From JACCQS01 sp050999295 (lineage in GTDB: Bacteria; Actinomycetota; Actinomycetes; Mycobacteriales; Geodermatophilaceae), in the NCBI GenBank assembly GCA_050999295.1, contig JBPCPI010000265.1:1-26438 (forward strand): a stretch of DNA of 26,438 nt. Direction: 5' to 3'. The translations under genes were made by a program, and so were the position numbers. Positions 1-7,890 of the stretch are shown one piece after another. Position 1 is the stretch's first letter; the number at the start of each line of letters is the position of its first letter. Below the pieces are notes generated by a model. The model had not been told where the DNA came from and searched no databases. It was given only the letters and a program-made list of their open reading frames with translations.

Positions 1-312
1 AACCTTGTTGCCCGCAACCGCCTGATCCCAAGCGACCCCGTCATGCTGGACGGTCGGCAGCGGATCCGCGCTCACGCTCGGTGGCGTCGCCGGATCCGCG
101 GGATTTGTCGGCGCAGTGTCCGCGGCAGCCGGGCTCACACCGCTCACGACGCCTAGGGCAAGGGCGAGCGCGGCAAGGATGGCGAAGCACAGCCTGGACC
201 CGGCTCCAAGTGGGATCGCTGACAGTGACCGTGCCGATGGGACCGATGGGACCTGCGCTGTGACGATGATGACTCCCCGCAATAGAGACGCCCAAATGGC
301 GTATGGACACAC
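1..312 (-). CDS. Secreted protein, N-terminal part only (runs off the left edge)
   Basis: A leftward frame stays open from an in-frame TAG near 335 to the window edge. It encodes a signal peptide with hydrophobic core FAILAALALALGVVSG and a likely AAA-D cleavage site. A Thr/Pro/Ala-rich linker follows (TAPTNPADPATPPS), then VQHDGVAWDQAVAGNKV. The last segment resembles the first strand of secreted beta-propeller or delta-60-type repeats, but too little is visible to assign a domain. The start is uncertain: GTG at 312 and TTG at 282 are in frame. A good GGGGAG ribosome site near 279-274 has no ordinary start codon at the right distance. The overlapping 89-codon frame at 41-310 lacks any secretion signal and is treated as a shadow. 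Confidence 0.6.
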   Translation of the reverse strand, partial: MCPYAIWASLLRGVIIVTAQVPSVPSARSLSAIPLGAGSRLCFAILAALALALGVVSGVSPAAADTAPTNPADPATPPSVSADPLPTVQHDGVAWDQAVAGNKV

Positions 313-446
313 ACTATGCGTTACGAGAGCGATGCGCTAGTCGGTTTGGCCCTTCTTTTTGATCGGATTTTGTAGCTTTGTGTTACTGGCAGCGAGATCC
401 AGGACGTCGGCTACGACGCCAGATGGCCTTTTCGAGGGTCGCCCGC

Positions 447-1061
447 TCAGGGCAGGGCGCCGTTGAAGACGACGACCGTGGAGGTCGGCGAGTGACTCAC
501 CGTGACCGAGATGTCATCGCGCTCGTCCTCGGCAACCGAAAAGGTGTAGGTCCCCTGCGCAGCCTCGCCGGGATCCAGGAACCCGGTGAAGAAACTGTCC
601 GCTTGGTTGCTGATCTGCGGCGCCGGGGTCAGTTCGGCGCCGAAATACAAGAAGACCGTGACCGCGTCGATGGGTAAGGGTTGGCTCGTCCCGTTGAACA
701 GCCGCACGGTGACTTGGATGGCCGGGCCGCTGATCTCCCCAGGGCTGTCCCCTTCGACCTCCACGGCAACCAAGTCGACGAGTTCGGCGCTGACGTCGTC
801 ACCGAACTCGGCTGTCTCGTCCAGCGGCACCGGTTCCAGTTGCACAGGGAGATCTGGGACCGGGCTCTCGGAGGGCGCTGGCGCGTAGTCCGAGGTCGTA
901 GGCGCCGAGGCCGAGGAACCAGCAGTCGGATTCCGGGAAGGCGCAGAGCCGGTGGCGCCCGGCTCCGAGGGATCCTCGCGATTGACTGCCCAGACGAGTG
1001 CCGCCACGGCCAAGAGGGCCAGGGCGACAACGGCGACTGTCCTGAAGCTGGTGATGGTCAC
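447..1061 (-). CDS. Membrane-anchored extracytoplasmic Ig-like protein (DUF4352-like)
   Basis: The 204-residue product has one N-terminal membrane segment (about 7-26, VAVVALALLAVAALVWAV), a Ser/Pro/Ala-rich linker (30-75) and a beta-rich C-terminal domain of about 120 residues. That domain has the look of telokin-like/DUF4352 folds: a strand with VTVRLFNGTSQPLPI, then a late GTYTFSVAEDE strand. Such domains sit outside the membrane and are usually of unknown function. The GTG start at 1061 overlaps the TGA of the preceding phosphatidyltransferase by 4 bp, so it is translationally coupled and last in a three-gene operon. This suggests a role at the same surface-glycan or phospholipid step, which is inference. 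The family assignment is moderate; the topology is clear. Confidence 0.75.
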   Translation of the reverse strand: MTITSFRTVAVVALALLAVAALVWAVNREDPSEPGATGSAPSRNPTAGSSASAPTTSDYAPAPSESPVPDLPVQLEPVPLDETAEFGDDVSAELVDLVAVEVEGDSPGEISGPAIQVTVRLFNGTSQPLPIDAVTVFLYFGAELTPAPQISNQADSFFTGFLDPGEAAQGTYTFSVAEDERDDISVTVSHSPTSTVVVFNGALP

Positions 1062-1864
1062 GGGGCCGATGATGAACTATCGGAGGGCAGCCGGTCGCCG
1101 GGGGCGGCATCCAGCTTCTTCATATCCCGGAACCACTTCCCGCTGGCCAGTGCCAGGTACAGCGCGGTCAGCGCGAAAAGAACCGTGTAGGCGAGGAAGA
1201 ACACGGCCGGATCGCCGAGCAGCAGGAAGATCAGGCACAGCAGGCCGTAGTCGGTGGGAATCACGATCAACGACCGCAGTACTGAAGCGGGTGGAGCCGC
1301 CACCATCGGGGTGGATGGGGCGTACCTCCGACGCAGCTGATCGTTGAGGATGTCGGCGAAGAAATGCACCGAGGCCACGATTGTGAAGCCCAACGGCACC
1401 AGTAGGGCCGGCCCACGCTCCAGGGGCTCGAAGCGGTACATCCCGACCGCGACCGCCAGATGCAGGCTCGAGATCTTCAAGCAGTCCACCATGTGATCGA
1501 GCCACTCGCCGGCCGGACTGCCGCCCCCTCGCAGCCGGGCGAGCTGGCCATCCGCCGCGTCGAAGGCGTAGCCGAGCACTAGGCATGCCGAGACCGCGAG
1601 TCCCAGCCCCCAGGAAGGCTCCACCAAGGCGAGCAGCGCAATTCCGCTGAACGTCCAAGCGGCACTGATCGCTGTGACCGCATCCGGCGAGAGTCCGAGA
1701 TGGAAGGCCACCGCAGCCAGCAACCGCCCGAGCCGTCGATTGATGAACCGGGAGTACGCCGGTGCGCCCTTCCCACTCTTCTGAGCCGACCCGAGTGCTC
1801 CGATCGTCTGTCGCAGCGACTGTCCGGCCGGAGCGCGGGTCAGCTTGGCGCTGGGCACCGTCAC
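1058..1864 (-). CDS. CDP-alcohol phosphatidyltransferase family membrane protein
   Basis: The 268-residue protein carries the complete CDP-alcohol phosphotransferase signature D102-x2-D105-G106-x2-A109-R110-x8-G119-x3-D123-x3-D127. It lies between hydrophobic segments around 60-100 and several more after 130. The family transfers a phospho-alcohol from a CDP-linked donor to an acceptor alcohol in the membrane, making phospholipids or phospho-linked polyols; the aspartates bind metal. The substrate cannot be read from the sequence. I chose GTG at 1864 because it overlaps the glycosyltransferase stop as GTGA; the frame stays open further upstream but that stretch lies inside the glycosyltransferase. 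Neighbouring glycosyltransferase and flippase genes suggest a surface-polymer or glycolipid role rather than bulk phospholipid synthesis. Confidence 0.88.
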   Translation of the reverse strand: MTVPSAKLTRAPAGQSLRQTIGALGSAQKSGKGAPAYSRFINRRLGRLLAAVAFHLGLSPDAVTAISAAWTFSGIALLALVEPSWGLGLAVSACLVLGYAFDAADGQLARLRGGGSPAGEWLDHMVDCLKISSLHLAVAVGMYRFEPLERGPALLVPLGFTIVASVHFFADILNDQLRRRYAPSTPMVAAPPASVLRSLIVIPTDYGLLCLIFLLLGDPAVFFLAYTVLFALTALYLALASGKWFRDMKKLDAAPGDRLPSDSSSSAP

Positions 1865-3081
1865 GGGTTGCCCGTAGCTGGGTCGGTTGGAGTGCTCATG
1901 TGCGGTGCGCGCCACTGACTGTCCAGGCTGCTGCGGCGACCGCTGGGGCGCCGGGATGGCATGTCGCCTGCTGCCAGCCGTCGGCACAATCGCTCGTACT
2001 TGGCTGCCACGTCATCCCAGTCGTATGCACCGGCCCGATCGCGCAGCCTGGCGCCTTCCCGGCGGATGCGGTCGGGGTCGGCCTCTGCGGCCTGGAGAAG
2101 CCTGGCCAGTTCCTGTGGACTGCGGAAGTACCACCCGGCCGAGCCCACTACCTCGCGGTTGAAGCGTGCGTCGTAGGCGATAGTGGCTGCTCCGGCCCCG
2201 ATGGCGCGTAGAAGTGAGGGGTTGGTTCCTCCCACCGAATGCCCGTGTAGGTAAGTGAACGAGCCGGCGTAGAGGTGATTGAGCAAGTCCTGGTCCCACA
2301 CGCCGCCCAGGAACCGGACCCGCTCATCAGCGGCGCTGTGGACCTGCGCGGTATAGGCATCGGCATAAGGGGCCGAGCCGACCACCACCAGTGGACGCCG
2401 AGCCGAACTGAGCCGATAGCCGGCCACCATCTCGATGAGGTGGTTCTCGGGCTCGAACCGGGCCACGACTAGGTGGTATCCATCCGCGATCAAGTCGAGT
2501 TCGGCCAATCGATCAGAACCACCGTCGATGATCGGCGCCCCGTAGGAGATCAACTCGCTGTCGGCCTCGAAAACCTCGCGGTAATAGTCGGCGATTCCCT
2601 GAGCATCGGCAATGATGGCATCCGACCACCGGACCGAGAGTGCTTCCCCAACGCGGTAATAGCGCCGACCCACCCTTCCCCATTTCGTTCGCTGCCACTC
2701 GAGGCCATCGACCTGGGTAGCTACCGGGATTCCAGCAGCACGCAGGAGCGGGAGCCATGGCGCGTTAGCCGCATTGAACATGATCGCCACGTCGGCCCCG
2801 TGGCCGATGAGATGGGCTACCGAGGCGCTGGTGTGACTCAATGTTTCCAGGGACCGCCGCCGCATCGCCGGTCGATAGACCAGTCGCATCCCCTTGTAGT
2901 AGCTCGCAGGCTCGGACTCCCCCTCCACGCGTCGGCAGTACACGAGCACCCGGTGCCCGAGGGCTACGAGCCGTCCGCCGACCTCCTCGACGCACGTCTC
3001 GAAGCCGCCGTAGTGGGCCGGAACGCCACGCGTGCCCAGCAGGGCGATGCGTAACGGTCTTTCTCGACCCGTCCGATTCAT
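1861..3081 (-). CDS. Glycosyltransferase with DUF1972 (rhamnosyltransferase-like, GT4 type)
   Basis: The 406-residue protein begins with the DUF1972 hallmark: IALLGTRGVPAHYGGFET near residues 11-28, followed by an EEVGGRL helix. The C-terminal half has a GT-B donor-binding pattern (LVVARFEPENHLIEM, then HSVGGTNPSLLRAIGAGA). DUF1972 proteins are commonly found in exopolysaccharide clusters and often annotated as rhamnosyltransferases; the sugar here is not proven. ATG at 3081 has a GGAG ribosome site 6 nt upstream. The frame stays open for about 400 nt further upstream, but that stretch is antisense to the flippase. The gene leads an operon with the CDP-alcohol enzyme and the Ig-like protein, and is divergent from the flippase with 64 bp between starts. 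Confidence 0.9.
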   Translation of the reverse strand: MNRTGRERPLRIALLGTRGVPAHYGGFETCVEEVGGRLVALGHRVLVYCRRVEGESEPASYYKGMRLVYRPAMRRRSLETLSHTSASVAHLIGHGADVAIMFNAANAPWLPLLRAAGIPVATQVDGLEWQRTKWGRVGRRYYRVGEALSVRWSDAIIADAQGIADYYREVFEADSELISYGAPIIDGGSDRLAELDLIADGYHLVVARFEPENHLIEMVAGYRLSSARRPLVVVGSAPYADAYTAQVHSAADERVRFLGGVWDQDLLNHLYAGSFTYLHGHSVGGTNPSLLRAIGAGAATIAYDARFNREVVGSAGWYFRSPQELARLLQAAEADPDRIRREGARLRDRAGAYDWDDVAAKYERLCRRLAAGDMPSRRPSGRRSSLDSQWRAPHMSTPTDPATGNP

Positions 3082-3145
3082 GAGAACTCCGATGCGAGAT
3101 GGTTGCGTCATCGACCCGAAGCGGTTGTCAAGGGATGCTCTGTCG

Positions 3146-4645
3146 ATGGCCCGCCACGGTACCGGTAGCGCTGAGTCGGAGATGGGCGCTTCGCTCGGTG
3201 ACGTCGCGGCGCGCGGAACCAGGATCACCCTGCTGACCCAGGTGCTGCGTTTCGTCCTGCTGATCACCGCTCTGATCGTGCTGGCCAGACTGCTCTCACC
3301 GGAGGACTTCGGCATCGTCGCGATGGTCACCTCGATCATCGGGATCGGCGGGATCATTCGCGACTTCGGACTGGCATCGGCCGCGGTGCAGTCCCGGACG
3401 CTGTCGCACGAGGAGCGGACGAACCTCTTCTGGGCAAACGTCGCGATCGGAACGACGTGTGCGGCGGTAGCCGTGCTGTGCATCCCGTTGATCGTCGGGC
3501 TCTACGACGAGCCGCGGCTGCGAGCCATCATCCTGACCCTGGCCGGGGTGTTCGTCGTCAACGGCGCGACCACCCAGTTCCAGGCCGAGCTGACCAGGGG
3601 TCTGCGATTTCGGGCGCTGGCCGGTGCCGACATCCTCGCCCAGGCCGCGGGGATCGCCGTCGCGATCACGATGGCCCTGCTGGATTTCAGCTACTGGGCC
3701 ATCGTGGCGCAGCAGATCACGGTGTCTTTTCTGTCGCTCACGTTCATGGCTCTGGTCAGCCGATGGCGGCCCGGACTTCCGCGACGCTCGGTCTCGATCG
3801 GCCGGTTCTTCCGGTTCGGGGGCGGAGTCTTCGGTACCCAGGTGATCAGCTACCTGACCAGGAACGTCGACAATGTGGCCATCGGTGCGTACTCCGGCGC
3901 TGGCCCCCTCGGGCTCTACACCCGGGCCTACCAACTCCTGATGACTCCGCTCAACCAGCTCAACGCGCCCATGACCAGGATCGCCCTCCCGGTGCTTTCC
4001 AGAGTCCAGGACGACGATGAGAGCTACGGTCGGTATCTCGCGAAGTCCCAGCTGTTCGGCTGCTATCTGACTGCGACGCTCTTCGCCGTCTCGGCCGGCC
4101 TGGCGGTACCCCTCGTCGACATCCTGTTCGGGCCGCGTTGGGCCGAGGTCGCGCCGATCTTCGCGATCCTGGCCCTTGGCGGAGTCTTTCGGGCCATGGA
4201 CCAACTCGCGTACTGGATCTATCTGTCCCGGGCGCAGACCGGCGCGCAGCTTCGGCTGTTCCTGATGACCGGGCCGGTGATGATCGTCATTATCCTCGCC
4301 GGTGTGCCCTGGGGACCGGTCGGTGTGGCAGCCGGGTGCTCGGTGGCGTACACGATGCATTGGGGGGTGTCGCTGTGGTACGTCGGTCGCAAGGCCAGGG
4401 TCGACAGCGCTGCATTGTTTCGTACGGCAGCGCGATCTGTGCTCCTGGTGAGTCTGCCGAGCGGTCTGCTGGCATTCGCAGCCGCAGTGCTGGTCGAGGG
4501 GTCGATCGCGCAGCTAGCGCTGGGCATGCTCGTCGTGATCGCCTACCTTGCGGCGGCGGTCATCCTGATCCCGTGGGTACGTCGCGACGCAGGCATCATC
4601 CTGGATCTCCTCCGCCGGGCCTTTGGCCGCAAGTCGGCAACCTGA
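3146..4645 (+). CDS. Lipopolysaccharide/polysaccharide flippase, Wzx type (MOP superfamily)
   Basis: The 499-residue polytopic protein has about 12-14 hydrophobic segments. The N-terminus reads LGDVAARGTRITLLTQ with the following LLARLLSPEDFG motif, characteristic of polysaccharide biosynthesis flippases. A later segment, GPLGLYTRAYQLLMTPLNQL, is also typical. Such proteins flip undecaprenyl-linked sugar units across the membrane. The start is uncertain: ATG 3146 has an AGGGA about 10 nt upstream. ATG 3182 is possible but its purine-rich stretch is too close. The frame continues upstream to 3032, but that would overlap the divergent glycosyltransferase. The neighbourhood supports a surface-glycan role, although no polymerase (Wzy) is in view. 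Confidence 0.9.
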   Translation: MARHGTGSAESEMGASLGDVAARGTRITLLTQVLRFVLLITALIVLARLLSPEDFGIVAMVTSIIGIGGIIRDFGLASAAVQSRTLSHEERTNLFWANVAIGTTCAAVAVLCIPLIVGLYDEPRLRAIILTLAGVFVVNGATTQFQAELTRGLRFRALAGADILAQAAGIAVAITMALLDFSYWAIVAQQITVSFLSLTFMALVSRWRPGLPRRSVSIGRFFRFGGGVFGTQVISYLTRNVDNVAIGAYSGAGPLGLYTRAYQLLMTPLNQLNAPMTRIALPVLSRVQDDDESYGRYLAKSQLFGCYLTATLFAVSAGLAVPLVDILFGPRWAEVAPIFAILALGGVFRAMDQLAYWIYLSRAQTGAQLRLFLMTGPVMIVIILAGVPWGPVGVAAGCSVAYTMHWGVSLWYVGRKARVDSAALFRTAARSVLLVSLPSGLLAFAAAVLVEGSIAQLALGMLVVIAYLAAAVILIPWVRRDAGIILDLLRRAFGRKSAT

Positions 4646-4647
4646 GT

Positions 4648-4685
4648 GCGCTCGGCGGGTGCATCTCCATCGACCCACCGAGCGC
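4648..4685. terminator. Bidirectional hairpin terminator
   Basis: The arms GCGCTCGGCGGGT (4648-4660) and ACCCACCGAGCGC (4673-4685) pair over 13 positions with one mismatch, around a 12-nt loop. The hairpin lies 2 bp after the flippase stop and 12 bp before the stop of the convergent beta-helix gene. There is no long T-tract, as is usual in high-GC actinobacteria. Position and symmetry support a shared terminator. Confidence 0.75.
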
Positions 4686-4697
4686 GTCCTGGCTGAA

Positions 4698-5972
4698 CTA
4701 AGCCCCGCGGGTCACGGTGACCTGAACACCGGTGTCGGTGTAGACATTGTTCGTCATCGTGACCGGTGACGTCGTGGGGGCGATGACCCCACAGGGGTAG
4801 TTTCTCGACCCACCGAACAGGTTGCTCTGGACGGCGAAGAGCTCGATCGGGCCCTTGCCCTTCTCGCTGAGGTTGATCGAGCACCAACCTTCGGAGATCC
4901 AGTTGCCGCTCACGGTGACCTCGCGGGTCCGGTCGAGATTCTGGGTCACCTGGATGGCGGCGTTGTAGGCCCCGGTCAGGGTGTTGCCCCGGACCGTGAT
5001 GTTGCGCCCACCCTCGATCTGGATGCTGTCGTCGTGGGTGTAGCCGTCCGAGTAACGCGAATCCGGCACGTGGACATTGCCGTGCAGCCAGGAATATTCG
5101 ACCGTGGTGTTGTCTCCGTGAATTTGGACGGTGTCCACGACGTTGGAAATATCAAGGCGCGTGGCCGTGAAACCTTTCCCCTTCAGACCGTCGAGATTAT
5201 TGGAGGGGAAAGCTCCCACCAGTGTCGTGTCCTGGATCACCAGATTGACATTTCCGTTGTAGGCGGCAATCAACGACATGTTCACCGCACCAGGATCTCC
5301 ACCGCGAATGACCGAGTTCTTGATCGTGACGTTGTCTGCCTTCACCGTGACGAAGCCGTAAATATCCATGGCGTTGATCACGGTGCCGGGGGTGGTGATG
5401 GTCAGGTTGCCGTCGTACCGCGTCAGCACCGTGCCATCCGGCACGCCGGTGTTGCTCGCATTGGGCTGTCCCGACGGTGGGGGTGGCGGCGGAGGTGGCG
5501 GTGAAATGGGGGAGGCCGTTTCCATGTACGCGTCGGACAGGTAGGCATTCCGGTCGCACGTGGCGGTTGCGCGGTCGTTGGTCATGACGATCCTGACCTG
5601 ATGCGCTCCTTGAGGGAACGACGATCCGAGAACGTACTTGCGGTAGATGGTCGCGCTCCTCAGCACAGCCGATCCTACGGCCACGCCGTCGACCGAGACG
5701 CTGATGCTCGCCGGGCCGTTACAGCCATCGCTCTTACCGCGGACCACAATTGCGCCGGCACCGGAGACCGTCGTGGTTGCCACACTGGCGTTGGACCACA
5801 GCGCCGCATGCGTCCCGGAGGATGGCATCGGGGTTCCGTCTGCTGGTCGGATGGACCCGTTCTGCACCACGAATTGTGCGGCCTCGACCGCATTGGCGCT
5901 ACCGGCAAATAATGTTCCGAGGGCGGCCATAGCCGCTATGAGAATCGTCAGCAATAGCTGGTTTTTGCGCAT
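4698..5972 (-). CDS. Secreted CBM-like / right-handed beta-helix protein, paralogue 1
   Basis: The 424-residue protein has a Sec signal peptide with predicted cleavage after ANA (about 28). A beta-sandwich domain follows (about 32-155), resembling calcium-dependent CBM60-like carbohydrate-binding modules: a Cys in SDGCNG, SVSVDG, and a final TCDRNAYLSD. Next come a run of nine prolines and a right-handed beta-helix of about 250 residues. Helix rungs include VKADNVTIKNSVIRG, NNLDGLKGKGFTA and THDDSIQIEGGRN. The fold is shared with pectate lyases and other polysaccharide-active enzymes, but I see no established catalytic set, so activity is unknown. ATG has a GGGGGA ribosome site 6 nt upstream. 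It is a paralogue of the gene at 6307-7779 and probably acts at the cell surface. Confidence 0.88.
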   Translation of the reverse strand: MRKNQLLLTILIAAMAALGTLFAGSANAVEAAQFVVQNGSIRPADGTPMPSSGTHAALWSNASVATTTVSGAGAIVVRGKSDGCNGPASISVSVDGVAVGSAVLRSATIYRKYVLGSSFPQGAHQVRIVMTNDRATATCDRNAYLSDAYMETASPISPPPPPPPPPSGQPNASNTGVPDGTVLTRYDGNLTITTPGTVINAMDIYGFVTVKADNVTIKNSVIRGGDPGAVNMSLIAAYNGNVNLVIQDTTLVGAFPSNNLDGLKGKGFTATRLDISNVVDTVQIHGDNTTVEYSWLHGNVHVPDSRYSDGYTHDDSIQIEGGRNITVRGNTLTGAYNAAIQVTQNLDRTREVTVSGNWISEGWCSINLSEKGKGPIELFAVQSNLFGGSRNYPCGVIAPTTSPVTMTNNVYTDTGVQVTVTRGA

Positions 5973-6045
5973 GAGAAATCCCCCGTATTAAGACAAGAAA
6001 AGAACCCGCAGCAACTCGGCGGCTGTCTCGACCCGTTCGACGAGA

Positions 6046-6075
6046 TTATTAAAGGCTCCGCGTCCAGCGGGCCAA
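6046..6075 (-). promoter_or_regulatory. Candidate promoter for beta-helix gene 1
   Basis: On the minus strand TTGGCC (6075-6070) is followed, after 18 nt, by TAATAA (6051-6046), plausible -35 and -10 elements. Transcription would start near 6039 and give a leader of about 65 nt before the ATG at 5972. This is motif matching only. Confidence 0.35.
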
Positions 6076-6244
6076 TGGCCCCTGGAACAATACTCGCGCT
6101 CTCTTCAGCGGTTATTACTGACATCTTTGAGATCGTCATTGCCAAGCAGTCAACAGCGAGTCAGCGCTCTCCGTCGTGCTGTGTGGGTAACTCCACCTCC
6201 CCGCCCCCGAGCGGTTTCGATGCCAACGACCTCACTGTGCGTAC

Positions 6245-6271
6245 GCAGACTATCACGAAGAGTGATACTGC
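6245..6271 (-). terminator. Inverted repeat after beta-helix gene 2, possible terminator
   Basis: TATCAC (6251-6256) pairs with GTGATA (6262-6267) around a 5-nt loop. Flanking GCAG (6245-6248) and CTGC (6268-6271) can extend the stem past a 2-nt bulge. It lies about 36 nt beyond the stop of the leftward gene. No T-tract is present, so a protein-binding operator is an alternative. Confidence 0.4.
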
Positions 6272-6306
6272 GCCAGCCCAGTGATCTTGCCGTAAGTGGG
6301 CAGGGC

Positions 6307-7779
6307 CTAGGGCCGGGTCACCTCGACCGTGCGACCGCTGTCTGCCCAGACGTTGTCGACCATCACGACAGGCGAGCTGGTCGGTACCAGCACCGCGCAC
6401 CCAGTGACGGCTGAGGCGCCGAACACGTTATTGGAGACCAGCAGACCCTGGATCGGGCCACGCCCCTTTTCGTCGACGTTGATCGAGCACCCCCCGCCGG
6501 AGATCCAGTTGGCGATGATGCGGATATCGGCCGACGTGCTCACATTCTGGGTGAGCATCACCGCGGCAGTACCGGCGTCCTCCATCGAATTGTGAAGGAG
6601 CAGGATGTTGCGCCCGCCCTCGATCTGGACGCTGTCATCATGGGTGACCCCGTCCGACTTGCGCGCGTCGGCCAGGTGCAGGTTGTCGTGTAACCAGGAA
6701 TCCTGAACGGTCGAGTTGTCACCCAAGATCTGGACGGTGTCCACGACACCGGAGATGTCCAGCCTGAGTGCGGTGAAGTTCTTTCCCTTCAGCCCGTCGA
6801 GATTATTGGACCGAACGTCACCGACGAGGGTGGTGTCCTGGATCACCAGGTTCAGGTGATCGCCGTAGGCCGAGATCAGGGCCTGGTTCACCGAACCCGG
6901 ATCGCGGCCCCTGATGACCGAGTTCATGATGACGACGTTGTCGGCACGGACGTCGACGAACCCCCGGATGTCCATGCCGTCGATCACCGTGCCGTCCTGG
7001 GTGATGGACAGGTCGCCGTTGTACTGCTGCAGCGCCGTGCCGTCAGGGACGCCGGTGTTGTCCGGGCCGGGCTCCCCGGACGGCGGAGGCTGGGGCGCCG
7101 ACGGTGGCGGCTCGGGAGCCGGTGGTGGAGCCGGCGGCGCCGGTGGGGGCGGCGGCGGCGCCGGTGGGGGCGGTGGGGGCGGCGGCGGCTCGGGAGCCGG
7201 GGGTGGCTCGGGAGCCGGCGGTGGTGGTGGCTCGGGAGCCGGTGGTGGGAGCGGCGGCGGAGCGGGCGGTTCTGGCGGGGCTGGCGGCGCTGGCGGAGCC
7301 AGCGCCGGCGGCTCGCCGCGCTGTTCCATCGCCACAAAAGACAGGTGGGCGTTGCGGTCGCAGTAGGGCGGTATGTACCGATCGTTGATCATGACGATCT
7401 CGACCCCATGGACGCCCTCTTGGATCGGCTCGCCGATGACGTACTCGCGATAGGTCGTGGAACTCCGAAGCGCAGCCGTGCCCATCTCGACGCCGTCGAC
7501 GGAGACGCTGATCGTCGGCCAGCCCAGGCACCACTCACCCATGGCGGCGACGATCAGGTGCCCGGCGCCCTCGACCGTTGTGGTGGCCGAACTCCGATTC
7601 GCCCACAGCGTCGCGTGCGTGCCCGAGTCCGGAACTGGCGAACCAGTGGCTGGCCGGATGGAGCCAAACACCAGGTCGAACTGGGACTGCGGATTCGCCG
7701 TCGCGCTGCTGGCCAAGGCGGTCCCGCCGGCCGCCATGGCCGCCACGACGATCAACAGCAGCAGTCGCTTGACGCTCAC
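6307..7779 (-). CDS. Secreted CBM-like / right-handed beta-helix protein, paralogue 2 (long Pro linker)
   Basis: The 490-residue protein has the same architecture as the product of 4698-5972. The order is signal peptide (about 1-28), CBM60-like domain ending in YCDRNAHLSF, Pro/Ala/Glu linker of roughly 80 residues (about 153-232), then beta-helix from NTGVPDGT to the C-terminus. The helix rungs align almost one to one with the paralogue (NNLDGLKGKNFTALRLDIS, THDDSVQIEGGRN, EKGRGPI). The 66-residue length difference is essentially all linker. The GTG start has AGAGG 6 nt upstream. The role is probably binding or modifying a cell-surface or environmental polysaccharide; no catalytic residues can be assigned. 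The linker DNA is low-complexity and GC-extreme. Confidence 0.88.
   Translation of the reverse strand: MSVKRLLLLIVVAAMAAGGTALASSATANPQSQFDLVFGSIRPATGSPVPDSGTHATLWANRSSATTTVEGAGHLIVAAMGEWCLGWPTISVSVDGVEMGTAALRSSTTYREYVIGEPIQEGVHGVEIVMINDRYIPPYCDRNAHLSFVAMEQRGEPPALAPPAPPAPPEPPAPPPLPPPAPEPPPPPAPEPPPAPEPPPPPPPPPAPPPPPPAPPAPPPAPEPPPSAPQPPPSGEPGPDNTGVPDGTALQQYNGDLSITQDGTVIDGMDIRGFVDVRADNVVIMNSVIRGRDPGSVNQALISAYGDHLNLVIQDTTLVGDVRSNNLDGLKGKNFTALRLDISGVVDTVQILGDNSTVQDSWLHDNLHLADARKSDGVTHDDSVQIEGGRNILLLHNSMEDAGTAAVMLTQNVSTSADIRIIANWISGGGCSINVDEKGRGPIQGLLVSNNVFGASAVTGCAVLVPTSSPVVMVDNVWADSGRTVEVTRP
7109..7240. repeat. Palindromic repeats inside the Pro-linker coding region
   Basis: The 12-mer GGCTCGGGAGCC, an inverted repeat with arms GGCTC and GAGCC, occurs at 7109-7120, 7187-7198, 7205-7216 and 7229-7240. 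It is embedded in GGT/GGC-rich low-complexity DNA. On the coding strand each copy reads as part of a PAPEP unit. Repeats like these can expand or contract by slippage and probably explain the linker length difference between the paralogues. Confidence 0.8.
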
Positions 7780-7814
7780 TGAGGGCCTCTCAGTAGGTTG
7801 TTCGCCAACAATTC

Positions 7815-7843
7815 GGTCTCGGCCCCGTTACTGAACCGAGACC
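7815..7843 (-). terminator. Hairpin terminator after the CysQ-like gene
   Basis: GGTCTCGG (7815-7822) and CCGAGACC (7836-7843) form a perfect 8-bp stem with a 13-nt loop. The hairpin is about 48 nt beyond the stop of the leftward cysQ-like gene and upstream of the next leftward gene. On the minus strand a GAATTGTT stretch follows. It is well placed to end the glmU-prs-cysQ transcript. Confidence 0.6.
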
Positions 7844-7890
7844 TTAGACGAGGCCGGACCGGATGCGCCAACGCACCCTCAGGTTGAGGT

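Larger units (their letters stand above)
5973..6306. other. Intergenic region between the two beta-helix genes
   Basis: No convincing gene is seen in these 334 bp on either strand. The left part holds the ribosome site and a candidate promoter of beta-helix gene 1. The right part holds a small inverted repeat (6245-6271) just after the stop of beta-helix gene 2. The stretch is visibly richer in A+T than its flanks. Short open frames crossing it lack ribosome sites and do not show GC-rich third codon positions. Confidence 0.6.

Noticed and set aside
3296..4360. A 354-codon leftward frame antisense to the flippase
   Set aside because: Its product is highly charged without family features, while the flippase on the other strand has clear membrane segments and motifs.
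6856..7782. A 308-codon rightward frame very rich in Arg, Trp and Gly
   Set aside because: It is antisense to the proline-linker and beta-helix gene; the odd composition only mirrors Pro/Ala codons.
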